This document shows positions 1-5,412 of a stretch of 15,159 nucleotides of DNA, piece after piece. A program made the translations under genes and the position numbers. The DNA is taken from contig JAJYNM010000019.1 of NCBI GenBank assembly GCA_021786335.1, positions 1-15,159 of the forward strand. The letters run 5' to 3'. Origin of the DNA: an archaeon (lineage in GTDB: Archaea; Thermoproteota; Nitrososphaeria; Nitrososphaerales; UBA183). The notes under the pieces are model-generated. The model was not told the DNA's origin and did no database searches. It saw nothing but the letters and a program-made list of their open reading frames with translations. Positions within the stretch are counted from its first letter, which is position 1, and every line of letters begins with the position of its first letter.

Positions 1-165
1 CGAAGGAGAGGGCCTGACTCTTGATTGCCGAACCGGGCGAGGTCCGGGAGGGAGCAGCCCTATGGCGACGTGGCCACGCTGCCTCGTCTACGTGGGGGAT
101 TCCCGACTCGGCGAGAAGGGATCGGAGAGCGATGGTGAACTCCGAGGGAACCACCGCCGCTCACG
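1..165 (+). ncRNA. SRP (7S) RNA, 3' portion (5' end outside window)
   Basis: This is the RNA scaffold of the signal recognition particle, which binds SRP54 and SRP19 and targets secreted and membrane proteins. The helix 8 signature is visible at about 25-68: AGGTCCGGGAGGGAGCAGC at 40-58 matches the universally conserved SRP54-binding region, with a GGGA tetraloop (46-49) closed by TCC/GGG, and a base helix formed by 25-29 and 64-68. Archaeal 7S RNAs carry nearly the same ACCGGG...GCAGCCC context. Downstream GC-rich sequence to about 160 would hold the 3' strands of helix 5 and helix 1. Helices 1-6 of the 5' half lie left of the window. The 3' end is set only approximately, by a T5 run at 166-170 typical of archaeal termination. 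An open frame across this region is chance. Confidence 0.85.
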
Positions 166-172
166 TTTTTAA
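166..172 (+). promoter_or_regulatory. T-run/box A between SRP RNA and tRNA-Ser
   Basis: The string TTTTTAA ends the SRP RNA region and is centred about 30 nt before the first base of tRNA-Ser. It can act as the oligo-T terminator of the 7S RNA and as the TATA element of the tRNA gene. Seen: sequence and spacing. Inferred: both functions. Confidence 0.45.
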
Positions 173-213
173 CACTCTGGATTCGCTAGTCACCTTGCGC
201 AGGGGTAGCCTAG

Positions 214-229
214 AGTCCTGGACGGGGAG
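214..229 (+). other. tRNA-Ser intron 1, D loop (about 15/16)
   Basis: Removing 16 nt (AGTCCTGGACGGGGAG) restores a normal D arm, GCCTAG joined to CCTGGTAAGGC. Flanking AG repeats mean that shifts of one or two bases give the same product. The motif is relaxed: bulges AGA (212-214) and AGC (228-230), a central helix 208-211/224-227 with three pairs and one G-G mismatch, and an intron hairpin GTC/GAC (215-217/221-223) with a 3-nt loop. Confidence 0.75.
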
Positions 230-244
230 CCTGGTAAGGCGCAG

Positions 245-258
245 CCTGATGGGCGCAA
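245..258 (+). other. tRNA-Ser intron 2, anticodon stem (29/30)
   Basis: The 14-nt intron CCTGATGGGCGCAA lies inside the 5' strand of the anticodon stem. The bulge-helix-bulge is ideal: central helix GCGC 239-242 with GCGC 253-256, bulges AGC (243-245) and AAG (257-259) cut after their second base, and an outer helix 233-238/260-265 of six pairs. Splicing joins CAG to GC and restores CAGGC/GCCTG. Confidence 0.85.
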
Positions 259-300
259 GCTTGCTAAGCCTGTGTCTCTAACGGGACTCGTGGGTTCGAA

Positions 301-317
301 TCCCGGAAGGGCGGAAT
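301..317 (+). other. tRNA-Ser intron 3, T loop (59/60)
   Basis: The 17-nt intron TCCCGGAAGGGCGGAAT interrupts the T loop. The outer helix is the T stem itself (290-294/319-323). The central helix is TTCG 295-298 with CGGA 312-315, the bulges are AAT (299-301) and ATT (316-318), and the intron stem is CCC/GGG (302-304/309-311) with a GGAA loop. Cleavage after the second bulge base on each side gives GTGGG-TTCGAAT-CCCAC exactly. Confidence 0.88.
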
Positions 318-402
318 TCCCACCCCCTGCGCCTCATTCTGGAACTATGGCAATCAGTGGCTCCTGAGTACAAGCCTACGACTTTCGAAGCGCCCCGACG
401 GG

Positions 403-1680
403 TTAGCCGAGGTCTTTGCCCGCATAGTGGACCTTAGAACCCAGCTCTTCCTCGATCCGAAGTAGCTCGTTGTACTTCGCCACCCTCTCGCCCCTTGCGG
501 GGGCGCCAGTCTTGATGAAGTTCGCCGCGAACGCCGTCGCGAGGTGCGCGATGAAGGGGTCTTCGGTGTCGCCGGACCGGTGCGAGACGATGGCAGTCCA
601 TCCTGCCTTGCGGGCGAGTCCGATGGCGTCCTCGGTCTCGGAAACGGTGCCTATCTGGTTAAGCTTGATCAGGACTGCATTGGTCGCTTTTTTCTCAATA
701 CCTAATTTCATCCTCGCCACGTTTGTCACGTAGATGTCGTCGCCGATCACCTTGGTCCTGCCTCCCAGCCTCTTGGTTATCGACGCGAACGCTTCGAACG
801 CTTCTTCCTGGAACGGGTCCTCAATCGTGAGGAGGGCGAACTCGTCCCTCAACCGCGCATAGTAGTCTTCCAGTGCGGCTTCGCTCATCGTTTTGCCGTC
901 CATCTTATAGCTCCTGTCCTTCTCACCATAGAATGTAGAAGACGCAGCGTCAACGCCTAACCTGACGTCCTCTTCGCTGTAGCCTGAAGCCGAAACCGCC
1001 TTCCTTATGGACACAAGCGCATCGCGGGTCAGCCTAAGCGGAGGGGCGAACCCTCCTTCGTCGCCTACGTTGATGGCACTCCTCCCGTGCTCCGACAAAA
1101 GAATCGACTTCAGCGACTGGTAAACTTCAGACCCCATGCGGATTGCCTCGGCGCAAGACGACGCCCCTACGGGCTCGATGAGGAATTCCTGAATCGCCAG
1201 GTTGTTCCCCGCATGTTCTCCTCCATTGATGACGTTCATCATCGGCACAGGGAGGGTGTACTGGTCTGACTTCCTGAGCTGGGCAAAGAGGCTAGCCTTG
1301 TTTGAATTGGCTGCAGCCCTCGCCGAGGCCATGGAGACGGCGAGCATCGCGTTGGCCCCCAGTCTGCTCTTGTCTTGTGTGCCGTCCAGCGAAATCATCT
1401 TCTGGTCCAGGCCACGCTGGTCATCCACTCCGAGGCCCAGGAGCCCGCGTCGGAGCACCCCGTTGACGTTGGCCACGGCCTTCATGACTCCCTTGCCATG
1501 GAACTCTTCGCCACCATCCCTGAGCTCGAGTGCCTCGTGCTTTCCCTTAGAGGCCCCGGAGGGGACGCTGGCCCTCCCCATGGCTCTACTTGTCGTGACC
1601 TCTGCCTCCACGGTTGGATTTCCGCGCGAGTCCAGAACCTGCCTCGCCCTGATTTCTAAGATGGTTGTCCTGGTCGCCAT
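403..1680 (-). CDS. eno: Enolase (phosphopyruvate hydratase)
   Basis: This 425-residue cytosolic enzyme interconverts 2-phosphoglycerate and phosphoenolpyruvate in glycolysis and gluconeogenesis. Visible motifs are the N-terminal LDSRGNPTVEAEV, the mobile substrate loop SGASKGKHEALELRDG (from residue 41), NVGDEGGFAPP, the metal ligand regions TIEDPFQEEA and IGDDIYVTN, the catalytic-lysine segment LIKLNQIGTVSE, the signature SHRSGDTEDPFIAHLA, and the terminal KTGAPARGERVAKYNELLRIEEEL. The length is normal and no active-site segment is missing. The ATG at 1680 sits about 34 nt from a minus-strand TTTTAA box (1712-1717), so the leader is only about 9 nt. It is divergent from tRNA-Val. Confidence 0.97.
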   Translation of the reverse strand: MATRTTILEIRARQVLDSRGNPTVEAEVTTSRAMGRASVPSGASKGKHEALELRDGGEEFHGKGVMKAVANVNGVLRRGLLGLGVDDQRGLDQKMISLDGTQDKSRLGANAMLAVSMASARAAANSNKASLFAQLRKSDQYTLPVPMMNVINGGEHAGNNLAIQEFLIEPVGASSCAEAIRMGSEVYQSLKSILLSEHGRSAINVGDEGGFAPPLRLTRDALVSIRKAVSASGYSEEDVRLGVDAASSTFYGEKDRSYKMDGKTMSEAALEDYYARLRDEFALLTIEDPFQEEAFEAFASITKRLGGRTKVIGDDIYVTNVARMKLGIEKKATNAVLIKLNQIGTVSETEDAIGLARKAGWTAIVSHRSGDTEDPFIAHLATAFAANFIKTGAPARGERVAKYNELLRIEEELGSKVHYAGKDLG

Positions 1681-1711
1681 GAGTCCCGCCCATAGGCGCC
1701 ACCGAGGTGCG

Positions 1712-1717
1712 TTAAAA
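1712..1717 (-). promoter_or_regulatory. TATA box of eno
   Basis: TTTTAA on the minus strand, centred about 34 nt before the eno ATG. With the usual box A to start-site spacing of about 26 nt this predicts transcription starting near 1689. The spacing is seen; the function is inferred. Confidence 0.45.
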
Positions 1718-1775
1718 CCTGCTCCCGATTTTTGGTCTCCAAGGCTTATTACACGTCGAAATCCCGGTTGAAAAC

Positions 1776-1866
1776 GGGCCGGTCGTCTAGCCTGGTCAGG
1801 ACGTCGCCCTTACACGGCGAAACGCACAGCGCGCCATGGTCGGTGGTTCGAATCCGCCCCGGCCCA
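1776..1866 (+). tRNA. tRNA-Val(TAC) with a variable-loop intron
   Basis: Exons form a 75-nt tRNA: acceptor GGGCCGG (1776-1782)/CCGGCCC (1859-1865), discriminator A1866, an 18-nt D arm (1785-1802), anticodon arm TCGCC-CTTACAC-GGCGA (1804-1820) with anticodon TAC at 1811-1813, and T arm GGTGG-TTCGAAT-CCGCC (1842-1858). CCA is not encoded. The interval between anticodon and T stems is 21 nt, too long for valine tRNA; removing 16 nt (1822-1837) leaves the normal 5-nt loop AGGTC. A possible box A (TTATTACA near 1747) lies about 26 nt upstream. Confidence 0.93.
1822..1837 (+). other. tRNA-Val intron (44/45, variable loop)
   Basis: The 16-nt intron ACGCACAGCGCGCCAT sits in a complete bulge-helix-bulge: central helix GGCG 1816-1819 with CGCC 1832-1835, bulges AAA (1820-1822) and ATG (1836-1838), and intron stem CGC/GCG (1823-1825/1829-1831) with loop ACA. 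The 3' strand of the anticodon stem doubles as the 5' strand of the splicing helix, so precursor and mature folds compete. Confidence 0.87.
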
Positions 1867-1901
1867 TCTCAGCGGATGCCAGTAAAACTACCCTCGAACG
1901 G

Positions 1902-1910
1902 TTATCTATC
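1902..1910 (+). promoter_or_regulatory. Probable TATA box of the phosphoribosyltransferase gene
   Basis: TTATCTATC is centred about 28 nt upstream of the ATG at 1934, predicting a leaderless transcript starting within a few bases of the codon. It lies between tRNA-Val and the gene, so independent transcription is likely. Confidence 0.4.
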
Positions 1911-1933
1911 CTAGAGCTCCAGCCCCGCTAGAG

Positions 1934-2446
1934 ATGCCTAATTTCAGGTACATCAGCTGGTCTGAGTACGGCAACCTGGCCGAGGCACTAGCAGAGAAGG
2001 TCAGAGCCAACGGAAAACACTATGACCTTGTGGTGGGCATCGCTCGGGGAGGCATTCCGGTGGCCATGGTCGTGTCAGACCACCTGAACGTAAAGATAGA
2101 TTTCGTGAACGTAAAATCGTATAACAACATCGGCCAACGGACCGCTCCTCGGATCCTCTCCACCCTCGTGGAGGGGGTCGAGGGGAAGGACGTTCTGCTG
2201 GTAGACGACCTTGTGGACCAGGGAGACACCATCGTCTTCCTCAAGAAATACCTTGAAGATCAGCGACCTAGGTCTCTAGAGACCGCCGTGATGTTCAAGA
2301 AGCCCTGGAGCAGGGCGGAGCCTGACTACTTCTTGGAAGTCGTCAGCGAGTGGATAGTCTTCCCCTTTGAGTTGGGTGAGGTCGGCCGGCAGAGGACCGA
2401 AATGGAGGATACGGGAAGTAGGGGCCAGCTGCCTAGAAAAGAGTAA
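1934..2446 (+). CDS. Type I phosphoribosyltransferase (purine salvage, Gpt/Hpt-like)
   Basis: This 170-residue protein has the type I PRTase fold. The PPi loop is at ARGG (37-40), preceded by the core strand DLVVGI. The PRPP-binding signature VLLVDDLVDQGDT spans residues 87-99, with the two conserved acidic residues and the GDT turn. A C-terminal WIVFPFE (140-146) matches the base-contacting hood segment of xanthine-guanine type enzymes. It should transfer the phosphoribosyl group of PRPP to a purine base in salvage; whether the base is xanthine, guanine or hypoxanthine cannot be read from sequence. The last ~20 residues are polar and non-conserved. The 3' end overlaps the convergent Nramp gene by 14 bp. 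Confidence 0.88.
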   Translation: MPNFRYISWSEYGNLAEALAEKVRANGKHYDLVVGIARGGIPVAMVVSDHLNVKIDFVNVKSYNNIGQRTAPRILSTLVEGVEGKDVLLVDDLVDQGDTIVFLKKYLEDQRPRSLETAVMFKKPWSRAEPDYFLEVVSEWIVFPFELGEVGRQRTEMEDTGSRGQLPRKE

Positions 2447-3842
2447 TCAGTAGCAGGCTGTTAAAGGAAAGGATGAGCGCCACTGTCACCAAGGCCAACG
2501 CAACCGTGAACCTCTTGTTGACCAAATCTCCCATGAACTTCGTCTTCGATGTGTAGTATACCAGAGGAATCATAGGCAGTGGAATCATCAGGCTCAGAAT
2601 CACTTGGCTGTAAATCAGCAAGACCAGCGGGCTCAGTCCGAATAGAATGGCTATCGTTGTGGGGAAAACATTGACAGCTCTCGTGATGATTCTTCTCGCC
2701 CAAATGTTCACGCGCTTTCCAATCAAGCCCTCCATGATGACCTGTCCTGCTATGGTACCAAGCGCGGATGAAGAAAGTCCAGATGCGAGCAGGGTCAACG
2801 CGAAGAGGATGCCAATAGCGGGCCCATAAATCTGGCTCATCCCTGCGACGAAAGTTTGCACCGTCAGGCTGGCATTCACTCCATTGCCGTGGTAGAGAGG
2901 AATGGCGACAAGGAGTATTCCAGCGTTCACCACCCCTGCTATCGCGAGGGCGATGATGGTTTCATTTCGATGGAGCCTGTTCGTTCTATGCATTTGCTCG
3001 GGGGTGTACGTGTGACGTACTTCGGTCGCTGCAATCGGTATGTCCTTGATTGATGGTGCTTCCGTCCTTCCGCTGACTGGGGCACCAAGGAGGTCCATTT
3101 TGTTCTTCGAAAGCCAAGAGTGGACAAAGAGAGCGTGGGGCATCACAGTCGCCCCAATCATTCCTACCGCGATGAAAAGCGCTGTATTGCCCGGGGCAAG
3201 CGGGACCACAGAACCGTATGCGATCTGTGCGATGTCGAAGTGTCCTATGACAAGCAGGTCGTAAAATATCCCTATCACAAGAACGCTGATGAGGACAGCG
3301 AAATACTGCTCGATCAGACGGAATCTCCTCGTCATCATGGTCAGCAATATGATGACGTCGAGGGCGCCGAATATGGCGCAGTAAATGAGCGGGATGTGAA
3401 ACAGTATGTTCAGCCCCAGCACTGTCCCCAGATATTCTGCCAGGTCAGTGGCTGCCGCTGCTGCCTCTGCCGCGAGCCAGTACGGGATCACATACCGTTT
3501 CTTCCCGCCGAACGACCGTCTTACTAACTCCGCCACATGATGGCCCGACGCAATGCCGAGTTTACCTGAAAGGTATTGAAGCAGCATCGCCATTCCGGAA
3601 GCGAGCCACCCCGCCCACAGGAGTGTGTACTTGTAGCCTGCCCCTGCCGCGAGGTCTGTGCCGTAGTTGCCAGGATCCATGTATGCTATCGACACCATCA
3701 GCGCGGGACCGACCCACAGAAGGAACTGCTTCAGCGATAGGAGAAGAGGACTCGAGGGCCTCAGCTGCCCTGAATTGTCCCCATCGCCTCCCTGAGGCAT
3801 GTTCATGGACGTGATCGGAGTCCTTCTAAACGGCCACCTCAT
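2433..3842 (-). CDS. mntH: Nramp-family divalent metal (Mn2+/Fe2+) transporter
   Basis: This integral membrane protein of about 469 residues has around 11 hydrophobic segments. It imports Mn2+ or Fe2+ with protons. Metal-site motifs are present: DPGN at residues 56-59 in unwound helix 1 and the A-x-x-MPH motif of helix 6 (A231, M234, H236); the methionine favours transition metals over Mg2+. The asparagine usually following MPH is alanine here. Helix 3 carries D133 and E136, matching the proton-pathway acidic residues. The first ~33 residues are polar. I take ATG 3842 as start; an in-frame TTG at 3851 adds three residues and coincides with the predicted transcription start (TATA at 3873-3880). 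It is divergent from an MntR-type regulator, which supports manganese as substrate. Confidence 0.93.
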   Translation of the reverse strand: MRWPFRRTPITSMNMPQGGDGDNSGQLRPSSPLLLSLKQFLLWVGPALMVSIAYMDPGNYGTDLAAGAGYKYTLLWAGWLASGMAMLLQYLSGKLGIASGHHVAELVRRSFGGKKRYVIPYWLAAEAAAAATDLAEYLGTVLGLNILFHIPLIYCAIFGALDVIILLTMMTRRFRLIEQYFAVLISVLVIGIFYDLLVIGHFDIAQIAYGSVVPLAPGNTALFIAVGMIGATVMPHALFVHSWLSKNKMDLLGAPVSGRTEAPSIKDIPIAATEVRHTYTPEQMHRTNRLHRNETIIALAIAGVVNAGILLVAIPLYHGNGVNASLTVQTFVAGMSQIYGPAIGILFALTLLASGLSSSALGTIAGQVIMEGLIGKRVNIWARRIITRAVNVFPTTIAILFGLSPLVLLIYSQVILSLMIPLPMIPLVYYTSKTKFMGDLVNKRFTVALALVTVALILSFNSLLLITLF

Positions 3843-3872
3843 GTATGACAAGGTCGAATCCCCGCTGGTTGA

Positions 3873-3880
3873 TATATAAA
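3873..3880 (-). promoter_or_regulatory. TATA box of the Nramp gene
   Basis: TTTATATA on the minus strand is a near-consensus archaeal box A. Its centre lies about 25 nt upstream of 3851, giving a leaderless mRNA or a 9-nt leader before ATG 3842. Confidence 0.7.
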
Positions 3881-3894
3881 TTAGACACGCCTAA
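3881..3894. promoter_or_regulatory. Candidate MntR/DtxR-type operator
   Basis: TTAGACACGCCTAA is an imperfect palindrome (TTAG/CTAA arms, 10 of 14 positions symmetric). It resembles the TTAGG..CCTAA core recognised by DtxR-family repressors. It abuts the upstream edge of the Nramp TATA box, where a bound repressor would block TFB/TBP. The symmetry and position are seen; binding is inferred. Confidence 0.5.
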
Positions 3895-3923
3895 CATCTC
3901 AAGGGGCCTCTCACATTTGGTTG

Positions 3924-3945
3924 CCCGCCAAACTTGGCCGGCGGG
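3924..3945. repeat. Nested inverted repeats upstream of the mntR TATA box
   Basis: Two nested dyads occur here: CCCGCC (3924-3929) with GGCGGG (3940-3945), and the tighter palindrome GCCAA-AC-TTGGC (3927-3938). They lie just upstream of the regulator's box A and may be an autoregulatory operator. They do not resemble the TTAG/CTAA site near the Nramp gene, so a different protein or a structural role is equally possible. Confidence 0.35.
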
Positions 3946-3950
3946 GAACG

Positions 3951-3959
3951 CTTTTTATC
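3951..3959 (+). promoter_or_regulatory. TATA box of the MntR-type gene
   Basis: CTTTTTATC is a good box A whose predicted start site falls near 3981, about 8 nt before the TTG start at 3989. This argues against the longer reading frame beginning at 3845, which would place the start codon upstream of its own promoter. Confidence 0.6.
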
Positions 3960-3988
3960 CGAAGGCCATCCCCCTGAAGGGAGGAGTT

Positions 3989-4426
3989 TTGGCTACCATC
4001 GCGCAGCCCGGGAGGGATTTATCGAGGCTCGAGGACTATCTGGAGGCGATATACAACCTGCATGAGGAGAAGGGATACGTGAGCGCCTCCGACATCTCGG
4101 ACCGGCTGGGCGTCAAACCGCCTACGGTCTCGAGCATGGTAGCCAACCTTGCCAAGAAGGGGTATCTAGAGCACGAGCGGTATCGAGGGATGCGGCTCAC
4201 CCCGTCTGGTGAGAAGGTGGCTAGATCAGTCATCAAGCGGCACCAGGTCATTTCTGACCTCATCACCATGCTCGGGGTGGACCCTCAGACGGCTTATGTC
4301 GACACCGAAGGAATCGAGCACCACGTGCACCCGAGCACCCTGCGACGGATGGAGAAGCTGGCCGAGTACTTCCATGAGAATCCACACGTCCTAGAGAAGA
4401 TAATGGATTACCTTAACCGGGACTAG
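3989..4426 (+). CDS. mntR: MntR-type metal-dependent transcriptional repressor (DtxR family)
   Basis: This 145-residue DNA-binding regulator has an N-terminal winged helix (about 12-75, recognition helix near VKPPTVSSMVANLAKKG) and a C-terminal dimerisation/metal domain ending YLNRD. There is no SH3-like third domain, as in MntR and unlike DtxR. The ligands of Bacillus MntR (D8, E11, H77, E99, E102, H103) correspond at a constant +8 offset to D16, E19, H85, E107, E110 and H111, so the full binuclear Mn2+ site is conserved. TTG 3989 is chosen because GGAGG lies 4 nt upstream, the TATA box fits, and homologues begin just before the EDYLEAIY segment. It is likely the Mn-dependent repressor of the divergent transporter. 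Confidence 0.92.
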   Translation: MATIAQPGRDLSRLEDYLEAIYNLHEEKGYVSASDISDRLGVKPPTVSSMVANLAKKGYLEHERYRGMRLTPSGEKVARSVIKRHQVISDLITMLGVDPQTAYVDTEGIEHHVHPSTLRRMEKLAEYFHENPHVLEKIMDYLNRD

Positions 4427-4433
4427 GCAACCT

Positions 4434-4988
4434 TCAGGCTCCCGTAAGCAGGGAGGTGAGAATCCTATGCGTCAGGCCCCAGACCGTGTAGTCCCCCACT
4501 TTCAGGGCGGGGAACTCCATCTGGCTCCCCTGAAACGTCATCATTAAGCTCGATCTGGCTCCCGGGGAGGCAAGGACACCAAGCCCGACCCACCTGAATG
4601 AGGCGACCTCCCCGTTCGGCACCACGGTGACCCCCTTCCTGAGATGGAAGACCGTCGGGACCACGTCCATGGTCCCGGTGTGGGTCGTGGTGAGCCTCCC
4701 ATAGCCGAGGAAGTCTGAAGATGAAGTCAGGTCGAGCCCCACTTCCTCCATGGTCTCCCTGACCGCCGTGCCCCTGGCGGTCCTGTCTCCATCCTGCATC
4801 TTCCCGCCGGGGAAGGCGATCTGCCCCGACCACGGGTCCCCGCTCCTTTCCGCCCTCCTGATCAGGAGCACGCTCGGCCTTTCCCTGTAATTGATTATGA
4901 TGGAGACCGCTGCCAGCCGCTGCCCCCTGGTGGCCGGCTCCTGGAGGACCAGGCTCCTCGATATCTTCGCCACCAACTCGCTGCCCAA
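4434..4988 (-). CDS. Nudix hydrolase, CoA-diphosphatase-like
   Basis: The protein hydrolyses a nucleoside diphosphate linked to another moiety. It has the Nudix catalytic helix RETMEEVGL preceded by FPGGKMQDGD. The upstream segment LLIRRAERSGDPWSGQIAFPGG fits the LLTxR...GxxxFPGG extension that marks the CoA/short-chain acyl-CoA pyrophosphatase branch, so CoA or a related compound is the likely substrate. The GTG at 5066 is not credible as a start: a TATA-like element (TATATTTAAAAT, minus strand, 5013-5024) lies within that extension. A leaderless start near TTG 4988 or GTG 4973 fits better; I use 4988 (184 residues). It ends 7 nt from the convergent mntR. Confidence 0.82.
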   Translation of the reverse strand: MGSELVAKISRSLVLQEPATRGQRLAAVSIIINYRERPSVLLIRRAERSGDPWSGQIAFPGGKMQDGDRTARGTAVRETMEEVGLDLTSSSDFLGYGRLTTTHTGTMDVVPTVFHLRKGVTVVPNGEVASFRWVGLGVLASPGARSSLMMTFQGSQMEFPALKVGDYTVWGLTHRILTSLLTGA

Positions 4989-5012
4989 TTCAAATCTTCT
5001 CGACGCTCCCCC

Positions 5013-5025
5013 AATTTTAAATATA
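5013..5025. promoter_or_regulatory. Shared TATA region for Nudix and thioredoxin genes
   Basis: ATTTTAAATATA reads as a box A on both strands: TTTTAAATATA forward for thioredoxin (predicted start near 5045, ATG 5060) and TATATTTAAAAT reverse for the Nudix gene (predicted start near 4992). The AT-rich island is conspicuous in the GC-rich surroundings. Confidence 0.55.
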
Positions 5026-5059
5026 CATCGAGGTCCGCGCAGCCGAGGCTGATGGCATA

Positions 5060-5407
5060 ATGTCACAAGAGCGCAACCAATCAGAAACTGCGATGAAGCT
5101 TACCGAAGAGAACTTCGACAGGGTCGTGTCGGGGCCGAAACCGGTTTTCGTCGACTACTGGGCGGTCTGGTGCGGCCCCTGCAGGATAATGGACCCAGTC
5201 GTGGACAGGCTCGCGAGGAAGTACTCCGACAAGGTCACTTTCGCAAAGGTGAACGTGGACGAGGAGATGGGAATCTCTTCTCGCTACCAGGTGTTCTCAA
5301 TCCCGACCTTCATGATCTTCAGGAACGGCCAGCCCATGGACGCGGTCATCGGGGCCGTCGGCGAATCATCCCTGGAGAAGCTCGTCATAAGCGCCATCGG
5401 CGGCTGA
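5060..5407 (+). CDS. trxA: Thioredoxin
   Basis: This 115-residue cytosolic disulphide reductase has the canonical active site WCGPC within VDYWAVWCGPCRIMDP, the buried acidic strand FAKVNVDEE, and the cis-proline loop SIPTFMIFRNG. Residues 1-12 are a polar extension before the usual start KLTEENFD, and ATG 5093 is an alternative start giving the shorter form. No signal peptide is present. The gene is divergent from the Nudix gene and stops 5 nt short of the convergent phosphoesterase gene. Confidence 0.95.
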   Translation: MSQERNQSETAMKLTEENFDRVVSGPKPVFVDYWAVWCGPCRIMDPVVDRLARKYSDKVTFAKVNVDEEMGISSRYQVFSIPTFMIFRNGQPMDAVIGAVGESSLEKLVISAIGG

Positions 5408-5412
5408 CCGAG

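Larger units (their letters stand above)
199..331 (+). tRNA. tRNA-Ser(GCT) with three introns
   Basis: Exons assemble into an 86-nt class II tRNA: acceptor GCAGGGG (199-205) with CCCCTGC (324-330), discriminator G331, D arm GCCTAGCCTGGTAAGGC, anticodon arm CAGGC-TTGCTAA-GCCTG with anticodon GCT (263-265), long variable arm (273-289, stem GTCTC/GGGAC), and T arm GTGGG-TTCGAAT-CCCAC. CCA is not encoded. Without removal of three inserts the molecule cannot fold: about 16 nt in the D loop (214-229), 14 nt in the anticodon stem at 29/30 (245-258) and 17 nt in the T loop at 59/60 (301-317). The last two have bulge-helix-bulge motifs with 3-nt bulges and a 4-bp central helix; the D-loop motif is relaxed. 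The identity is firm because three independent removals restore every stem. Confidence 0.9.

Noticed and set aside
21..281. 86-codon open frame on the plus strand
   Set aside because: It runs through the SRP RNA helix 8 signature and into tRNA-Ser; both RNA genes are firmly supported and the peptide has no recognisable features.
1202..1771. 189-codon plus-strand frame opposite enolase
   Set aside because: Enolase is unambiguous; the antisense peptide is S/P/L-rich and lacks family features.
3845..3988. Longer N-terminus of the MntR-type protein
   Set aside because: It spans the TATA boxes and palindromes of the divergent promoter region, and family members begin close to the EDYLEAIY helix.
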